NCBI GenBank assembly: GCA_023252315.1
Contig: JAJPEB010000029.1
Span: 1-10,969, forward strand
Reading direction: 5' to 3'
DNA: 10,969 bases
Source: Candidatus Woesearchaeota archaeon
Lineage (GTDB): Archaea; Nanobdellota; Nanobdellia; Woesearchaeales; UBA525
Both the position numbers and the translations under genes were made by a program. Positions within the stretch are counted from its first letter, which is position 1, and every line of letters begins with the position of its first letter. Below, in pieces: positions 7,438 to 10,969 of the stretch. Under the pieces are notes generated by a model that was not told the DNA's origin, searched no databases, and saw nothing but the letters and a program-made list of their open reading frames with translations.

Positions 7438-7766
7438 GCCATGTCCCCCCCTACTGATGGGTGTTTCGGAGGTGTGTAGTGGCTCCTGTGGTTTTCTTCG
7501 AATTCTTCGTTCCTGCTGATTCCGCTATCCTTTTCTTTTTCCTGATTTTCCTGCACTTCTCTAGGCCCTGCTTTCCTCGACCATACGCCCTCGGACGCCG
7601 CCTTGGAGTAAAGCCAGGAGAACCGCCGATTCGCTCGGAAGCGCAGCTTCCGGCGGGCCGGAACCCGCGGGGTTTCCGAGCCCATGCAGGCGGTTCGACG
7701 TAAGACCGCGCAACGGAGTGAGCTGAGTGCTCCGCGGCGCCTGCGCCACGCTTTCAGCTTTTCTCT
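7438..7766. other. noncoding region between orc1/cdc6 and DP1; probable control region of the PolD operon
   Basis: No credible gene is seen in these 329 bases. The part next to DP1 (about 7480-7560) is purine-rich on the minus strand and holds a tandem 9-base repeat (TTTTCCTGA/TTTTCCTGC, 7537-7554, plus strand). The PolD promoter should lie here, but I see no convincing TATA box. The half next to cdc6 (7623-7747) is GC-rich and full of hairpins, described separately. No T-run that would act as a cdc6 terminator is visible on the minus strand. Confidence 0.5.
7623..7747. ncRNA. cluster of stem-loops, possible structured RNA or leader of the PolD operon
   Basis: Consecutive hairpins fill this segment. 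They are a perfect 7-bp stem with triloop (CGGAAGC-GCA-GCTTCCG, 7636-7652); an about 12-bp stem with two single-base bulges and a GCG loop (7655-7683); GCGGT/ACCGC (7690-7709); CGGAG/CTCCG (7714-7734); and GGCGC/GCGCC (7736-7747). The strand cannot be told because the stems are self-complementary. On the minus strand it would lie in the DP1 leader or the cdc6 trailer. It fits no tRNA, 5S, SRP or RNase P pattern I could find. GC-rich DNA forms hairpins by chance, so only the 12-bp and 7-bp stems carry weight. Confidence 0.3.
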
Positions 7767-9047
7767 CTATTCCTCCACCACCTGCAGCGGCGGCTCGAAG
7801 GTCTCGAGCGTCTCTTGCGCCGCGGCCTCCTGCAGGACGGTGTCGCTGATGCCGAGCTCCATGCGGATGATCTCCCTCGCCTGCGGGAGCAGGCTCGACG
7901 GGATGCCGAGCGCGATCTCGCGCATGCGGCCGAAGCGGCCCTTGCTCACGACCTTCGCGTTGATGACGCCGAGCATGTCCATCTCCGCGAGGATGTCCGA
8001 GATGCGACGCTGCGTGAGCGGGCGCTGCCCGGTCGAGTGGCACACGGCCTTGTACTTCTCGTACACGTCGCCCGTGAAGACGTGCTTCTTGCGCGCGCAC
8101 AGCGCGAGCACCGCCGCGAGCGCGGCGTGGAACTGCTTGGGCTGCGTCTTGATGACGTCGAGGAGCCTGTCGCGCTCGATCTTCTCCTCCGCCTCGTCGA
8201 TGTGCGTGACCTCGACGCGCATGCTGCCCGAGCGCTCCGCGATCTCGCCCGCGACGCGCAGCAGCTCGAGCGCGCGGCGCGCGTCGCCGTGCTCCCTCGC
8301 CGCGTATGCCGCGCACTTCGCGAGCACGCCCTCCTCGAGCGAGGATTCCTTGAACGCGCGCGAGGCGCGCGAGCGCAGGATGTGCTGGAGCTGCACCGCG
8401 TTGTAGGGCGGGAAGATGAGCTCCTCCTCCGAGAGCGACGACTTGACCCTCGGGTCGAGCGTGTTGGAGAAGATGAGGTCGTTGCTGATGCCGATGAGCG
8501 CGACCTGCGCGTGCGCGAGGTCCGAATTGACGCGCGTGAGGTTGTAGATGATCTCGTCGCCCACCTTCTTCACGAGCTGGTCGATCTCGTCGAGCACGAG
8601 CACCACGATCTGGCGCTCCTCGTCGAGCGCGCGGAAGAACGCGTTGTAGACCTCGTCGGTCGGCAGCCCGGTGGTCGGGACGGCCTTCCCGAACTTGCGC
8701 GCGAGCTCCGCGATGAGGCGGTACTCGGTGTCTGCGACCTTCTTGAGCTTGCAGTTGAGGTAGCAGACCTTGAGCGGGATGTCCTGCTCCTTCGCGACCG
8801 CGGCCATGCTCGCGAGCGTGTGCTTGACCGTGACGGTCTTGCCGCTGCCGGTCTTGCCGTAGATGAAGAGGTTGCTCGGGCGCTCGAGGCGCAGCGCGGG
8901 CGCGAGCATGCGGGAGATCTCGCGGATCTGCTCGTCGCGATGCGTGATCTCCTCGGGCACGTAGTTCGACTGCAGGATCTTCTTGTCCGAGAAGACGGAC
9001 TCGCTCTGCAGGTATTGCCGGAAAAACTTCGCTGTCTCTTCTGTCAT
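7767..9047 (-). CDS. cdc6: Orc1/Cdc6 replication initiator
   Basis: This 426-residue AAA+ protein recognises and opens the archaeal origin and helps load MCM. Walker A is G64-T71 (GKTGSGKT), Walker B is LDEID with D153/E154, sensor 1 is N189 (IGISNDL) and sensor 2 is R257/R258 (GDARRALELL). A C-terminal winged helix (LTQRRISDILAEMDMLGVI, then a basic SKGRFGRMRE wing) should contact origin DNA. The ATG at 9047 is chosen over an in-frame ATG at 9089. MTEETAKFFRQYL reads like the family N-terminus, an AGGTG site lies just upstream, and the longer start would place the ATG only about 10 bases from the TATA box. The gene faces away from the probable origin at 9048-9508 and reads toward the PolD operon. 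This cdc6-DP1-DP2 order is known from Pyrococcus. Confidence 0.96.
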   Translation of the reverse strand: MTEETAKFFRQYLQSESVFSDKKILQSNYVPEEITHRDEQIREISRMLAPALRLERPSNLFIYGKTGSGKTVTVKHTLASMAAVAKEQDIPLKVCYLNCKLKKVADTEYRLIAELARKFGKAVPTTGLPTDEVYNAFFRALDEERQIVVLVLDEIDQLVKKVGDEIIYNLTRVNSDLAHAQVALIGISNDLIFSNTLDPRVKSSLSEEELIFPPYNAVQLQHILRSRASRAFKESSLEEGVLAKCAAYAAREHGDARRALELLRVAGEIAERSGSMRVEVTHIDEAEEKIERDRLLDVIKTQPKQFHAALAAVLALCARKKHVFTGDVYEKYKAVCHSTGQRPLTQRRISDILAEMDMLGVINAKVVSKGRFGRMREIALGIPSSLLPQAREIIRMELGISDTVLQEAAAQETLETFEPPLQVVEE

Positions 9048-9074
9048 CGCACCTACCCCCCACCCGACGTGACG

Positions 9075-9094
9075 TTCCAGGCGAAACAAAGGTG
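9075..9094 (+). promoter_or_regulatory. origin recognition box 1 (overlaps cdc6 promoter)
   Basis: TTCCAGGCGAAACAAAGGTG matches the recalled consensus TTCCAGTGGAAAC-RAA-GGGG at about 16 of 20 positions, including the TTCCAG half, GAAAC, and the purine and G tail. It lies between the cdc6 TATA box and start codon, so bound initiator could block its own transcription. Confidence 0.6.
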
Positions 9095-9095
9095 A

Positions 9096-9103
9096 CTTAT
9101 AAG
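9096..9103 (-). promoter_or_regulatory. TATA box of orc1/cdc6
   Basis: CTTATAAG is centred about 52 bases upstream of the cdc6 ATG at 9047. The normal 25-base TATA-to-start distance puts transcription initiation near 9073-9076, which leaves a leader of about 26 bases carrying the AGGTG ribosome binding site. The box is palindromic, so direction is set by context. The nearest origin box (9075-9094) covers the predicted initiation region. Confidence 0.55.
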
Positions 9104-9182
9104 TTCATCTGTTTCTGGATTCGGATTGTCGTGCACAGGAGTTCGCAATAATGGATATTGCAGGAGAGGTAGCCCCCCATCA

Positions 9183-9203
9183 TTTCCTGTGGAAACGATC
9201 GCG
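9183..9203 (+). promoter_or_regulatory. origin recognition box 2
   Basis: TTTCCTGTGGAAACGA contains the perfect dyad TTTCC-TGT-GGAAA and differs from the recalled mini-origin-box core TTCCAGTGGAAACGA at a single base. The G-run normally found downstream is weak here (TCGCGAGG). The spacing to box 1 is 109 bases, measured between the GAAA motifs, in the same orientation. Confidence 0.65.
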
Positions 9204-9303
9204 AGGCGCTCTCGTGCGCGATTTCGAGGGCCTTGCGCCGGGATCGCGATTCCTTCCCTTGCGGTCGTGCGCTCACATGTGTCCTCTCTTCTCTTCTATC
9301 TTA

Positions 9304-9317
9304 TTTCTATATAGAAA
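9304..9317. repeat. AT-rich palindrome, candidate DNA unwinding element
   Basis: TTTCTATATAGAAA is a perfect 14-bp palindrome. Outside it the symmetry continues imperfectly for roughly 20 more bases: pyrimidines on the left (TCTTCTATCTTA) mirror purines on the right (GAAAGAAGAAAGG). It is one of the most AT-rich points of the window and lies between origin boxes 2 and 3. The pyrimidine tract read on the minus strand could also help end the apbE transcript. Confidence 0.45.
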
Positions 9318-9381
9318 GAAAGAAGAAAGGAAGAGGAAGAGCGAGAGGAAAACAGAAAGAGAAACTCGGGGAGGAGAGAGC

Positions 9382-9401
9382 GAATTGGAAAACGGGAGAG
9401 A
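9382..9401 (+). promoter_or_regulatory. half origin-box-like site
   Basis: TTGGAAAACGGGAG keeps the right half of the origin box (TGGAAA, then a G-run) but lacks the TTCC left half. It points the same way as the three better matches. In such a purine-rich tract a half site could arise by chance. Confidence 0.25.
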
Positions 9402-9465
9402 AAGGACGACAGGAGCGACGCGGGAAGGACAGGCGGGGAGAACGCGCGGCGCGCGAAGAATGGGA

Positions 9466-9487
9466 TTCGATCGGAAATGAGGGGGAG
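9466..9487 (+). promoter_or_regulatory. origin recognition box 3
   Basis: TTCGATCGGAAATGAGGGGG matches the recalled consensus at about 15 of 20 positions and has the best G-run of the set. It is in the same orientation as boxes 1 and 2, on the far side of the palindrome, 23 bases from the apbE stop codon. Confidence 0.5.
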
Positions 9488-9508
9488 TCCACCGACCGAA
9501 AGAGCGAC

Positions 9509-10399
9509 TTAGGAAAACAGCTCCGCTTTGAATCCCTCGCTCACGTACATCCTGTCCTCGCTCGAGACGAACAGGATCTCGACAGGCAGACGTTTCGAGA
9601 GCGCGATCCCCTCGGAGAAGCCAGCGGTGAAGATCGCCGTCGCGTAGGCGTCCGCCTCGAGGCCCGTCTTCGCCACCGCGAAGATGCACTTCGCCCCGTT
9701 CGCGGGCATGCCGGTCCTCGCGTTGAGCAGGTGGTGCTGCCCGCGCCAGCGCCTCCGGTTGGGCGCCGACCCCGCGATCGCCTCGCCGTCGAGCAGGACC
9801 TTGCCGATCGCGCGCTCAGGGGCGTCGGGATGCTCGAGCAGGATCGTCCACGGCTCGCCGCCGCCCTTCGCGAGGATGTCGCCGCCGGCGTCGATGTAGT
9901 GGCGCGGGCAGCCCCCATCCTCGAGCACGCGCGCGACGGCATCGAGCGCGAACCCCTTGCCGAAGCCGCCGAAGTCGATCTCCTTGCGCAGCAGCACGCG
10001 CGAGCGCTTCGCATCGAGCAGGATCGGCGCGCGCAGCCGCTCCAGCGCGGCATCGACGACCCCTTTGCGCGGGCGCGGCTTGGGCACGAACGAGTACGCC
10101 TTGTCGTAGCCGAGGCGGTCGAGCGACGCCTTGAGCGTGATGTCGAAGTTGCCGCCCGTCTCCTCGTTGAGGGCGACGGCCCGCGCGATGAGCGAGAAGA
10201 ACTCCCCCGGGACCTCGTGCCAGCGGCCCAGCGCGGCGTTGAGGCGCGAGAGCGCGGAGTCGTCGCGAAAGCGCGAGTACGTGCGCTCGATGCGCGCGAG
10301 CTCCCCGAAGCAGGGCGCGAGCAGCGCCTCGTGGGAGCTGGGCACCTTGACCTCGATGACGCTGCCGAGCAGGTGCTCCTTGCGCGAGGCGAGATCCAT
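9509..10399 (-). CDS. apbE: FAD:protein FMN transferase, ApbE family
   Basis: This 296-residue enzyme uses FAD to attach FMN covalently to a Ser/Thr of FMN-binding-domain proteins. Family features in order are an N-terminal SRFRDDSALSRLN block, GGFGKGFALD with K148, DAGGDI (D170-G173), HHLLNARTG (H222-G230) and the metal-binding ADAYATAIF with D250 and T254, at the 4-residue spacing of characterised ApbE enzymes. Two blocks deviate: the usual TSG-type segment reads IAGSAPNRR, and HIxDPRTG reads HLLNARTG. There is no signal peptide or lipobox, and a TAG lies in frame seven codons before the ATG, so a hidden leader is excluded. Most bacterial ApbE proteins are exported, so this one looks cytoplasmic. 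A TATA-like box at leaderless distance precedes it. The FMN-binding lipoprotein gene just upstream on the same strand is the likely substrate. Confidence 0.93.
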   Translation of the reverse strand: MDLASRKEHLLGSVIEVKVPSSHEALLAPCFGELARIERTYSRFRDDSALSRLNAALGRWHEVPGEFFSLIARAVALNEETGGNFDITLKASLDRLGYDKAYSFVPKPRPRKGVVDAALERLRAPILLDAKRSRVLLRKEIDFGGFGKGFALDAVARVLEDGGCPRHYIDAGGDILAKGGGEPWTILLEHPDAPERAIGKVLLDGEAIAGSAPNRRRWRGQHHLLNARTGMPANGAKCIFAVAKTGLEADAYATAIFTAGFSEGIALSKRLPVEILFVSSEDRMYVSEGFKAELFS

Positions 10400-10420
10400 C
10401 GCGCGGGGGGCGCGGGGGCG

Positions 10421-10430
10421 CTACTTAATC
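10421..10430 (-). promoter_or_regulatory. TATA-like box of apbE, leaderless spacing
   Basis: On the minus strand GATTAAGTAG is centred about 26 bases before the apbE ATG at 10399. It stands out in an otherwise very GC-rich sequence, and no Shine-Dalgarno site precedes the ATG, so a leaderless transcript is likely. apbE may therefore be transcribed separately from the upstream gene. Confidence 0.45.
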
Positions 10431-10470
10431 CTTCCCGAGGACCGCCGACGCGGGCGCGCGAACCTGCGAG

Positions 10471-10490
10471 AGGAAAGAAGGCAAAAAGGA
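10471..10490 (-). terminator. T-rich archaeal-type terminator after the FMN-binding lipoprotein gene
   Basis: The minus strand here is pyrimidine-rich, with TCCTTTTTGCC and CTTCTTTCC runs starting about 15 bases after the stop codon at 10505. Archaeal RNA polymerase stops at T-runs without needing a hairpin. The rest of the 105-base gap to apbE holds only the TATA-like box. Confidence 0.4.
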
Positions 10491-10504
10491 GAATCGCCGG
10501 GCGC

Positions 10505-10969
10505 TCACTGCGCCTTGACGAGGCCGTCCACGTACTGCCTGAACGCGCCCGCGGTGAGCGAGCTGCCGCTGATCTGCCTGGGCAGGTTAAGCTGGTCGAT
10601 GCGCTTGCCGACGACGAGCGTGGGCAGCGCGCCGTTCACGCCGCTGATGTAGCGCGCGGAGACGGGGTTCGGGTTGTTCGCGAGCACGGACGCCGCCGTG
10701 ACCACGTCGTCCTTGACCGTGAGGCTGATCGTCACCATCTCGACGCCGGAGTGGTAGTGGTACGTCACGTTGTCCGTGTACGTGCCGTCGGGCACGACCG
10801 CCATGAGCGTCTCGTTGTGCTGGTCTATCGCGGTCTTGTTCTCGGCCTCGATCGTCGTGCCGTTGGGGCGCGTGCCGCCGGCGGGCTGGATCGTGTCGCC
10901 CGGGACGTCGCCCGAGATCGCGCCGCCGGTGCCGGCCGAGGGCTGCGAGGCCGTGCAGGCCGCGAGCAG
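10505..10969 (-). CDS. FMN-binding domain lipoprotein, truncated at the window edge (5' end missing)
   Basis: The frame is open to the window edge, giving 154 visible residues that start LLAAC/TASQPSAG. LAAC is a lipobox: cleavage before the cysteine would leave a lipid-anchored protein outside the membrane, after a Ser/Gly/Pro-rich linker. An internal ATG at 10804 is not the start. The C-terminal part (visible residues 60-154) looks like an FMN_bind domain: DGTYTDN, a hydrophobic VEMVTISLTVKDD strand and SGSSLTAGAF near the end. In NqrC/RnfG-like proteins the matching motif is SGATxT, with FMN on the SGAT threonine; here that position is S137, with T139 two residues later. The adjacent ApbE is the expected flavin transferase. 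The protein probably carries electrons at the cell surface, but its partner is not in the window. Confidence 0.8.
   Translation of the reverse strand: MLAACTASQPSAGTGGAISGDVPGDTIQPAGGTRPNGTTIEAENKTAIDQHNETLMAVVPDGTYTDNVTYHYHSGVEMVTISLTVKDDVVTAASVLANNPNPVSARYISGVNGALPTLVVGKRIDQLNLPRQISGSSLTAGAFRQYVDGLVKAQ

Larger units (their letters stand above)
9048..9508. other. oriC: candidate replication origin (oriC) region, noncoding
   Basis: This 461-base intergenic region lies between the cdc6 start and the apbE stop. On the plus strand it contains three sequences close to the archaeal origin recognition box as I recall it (TTCCAGTGGAAAC followed by purines and a G-run), plus a half match. It also has an AT-rich palindrome at 9304-9317 with a pyrimidine-rich flank (9281-9308) and a long purine-rich flank (9311-9440), which could be an unwinding element. 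Origins next to orc1/cdc6 and the PolD genes are established in Pyrococcus. Short open frames here (for example 9151-9480) have low-complexity translations and are not genes. Confidence 0.65.

Noticed and set aside
7569..7580. GAGGAAAG on the minus strand resembling the conserved core of RNase P RNA
   Set aside because: It lies at the wrong end of the structured segment and the other conserved RNase P blocks are absent.
7688..7712. GGTTCGA resembling a tRNA T-arm/B-box
   Set aside because: The following bases do not close a 5-bp/7-nt T-arm, and no D-arm, anticodon arm or acceptor stem could be built on either strand.
9097..9128. Possible fourth, opposite-orientation origin box (minus strand ATCCAGAAACAGATGAA)
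   Set aside because: It resembles the consensus only if the three central bases TGG are deleted, so it was not counted.
9151..9480. Small plus-strand frame in the cdc6-apbE gap
   Set aside because: The translation is Lys/Arg/Glu/Gly low complexity produced by the purine tract, with no start signals. It is better explained as origin DNA.

Overview
The window is a GC-rich stretch of an archaeal chromosome. The evidence is a complete two-subunit family D DNA polymerase (DP1 and DP2), an Orc1/Cdc6 initiator, archaeal TATA-like boxes 25-26 bases ahead of start codons (leaderless genes), and GGTGA/GGAGG-type ribosome binding sites. PolD rules out a typical crenarchaeon. A euryarchaeal or DPANN-type lineage fits, but I cannot name it more closely from sequence alone.

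Layout. Bases 1-128 are a short upstream region, possibly shared with a divergent gene cut off at the left edge. A plus-strand tag gene (3-methyladenine DNA glycosylase I) runs 129-734 and overlaps, tail to tail, the last gene of a minus-strand cluster. Read in its own direction, that cluster is DP1 (7437-5977), an unknown 175-residue protein (5980-5453), DP2 (5452-1904), an unknown 153-residue protein (1899-1438) and a second, HhH-type 3-methyladenine glycosylase (1441-653). Every junction is an ATGA overlap, a TAG/ATG abutment or a 4-base gap, so this looks like one translationally coupled replication-repair operon. A 329-base noncoding stretch with several strong hairpins separates it from orc1/cdc6 (9047-7767, minus).

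Upstream of orc1/cdc6 lies a 461-base noncoding region (9048-9508). It holds three good matches and one half match to the archaeal origin recognition box, all in one orientation, and a 14-bp palindrome at a sharp pyrimidine-to-purine switch. I read it as a probable replication origin, with the initiator gene and the replicative polymerase operon beside it. The origin box nearest cdc6 lies between that gene's TATA box and its start codon, which suggests autoregulation.

The right end (9509-10969) carries a flavin pair on the minus strand: an FMN-binding-domain lipoprotein, cut by the window edge, followed by an ApbE-type FMN transferase without a signal peptide. The transferase probably attaches FMN to the lipoprotein.

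The main leads are the candidate origin, the unknown gene wedged between the two PolD subunits, a changed metal-ligand motif in the DP1 nuclease site, and the mismatched topology and unusual acceptor site of the ApbE/FMN-binding pair. No mobile element, CRISPR array, tRNA or rRNA was seen.
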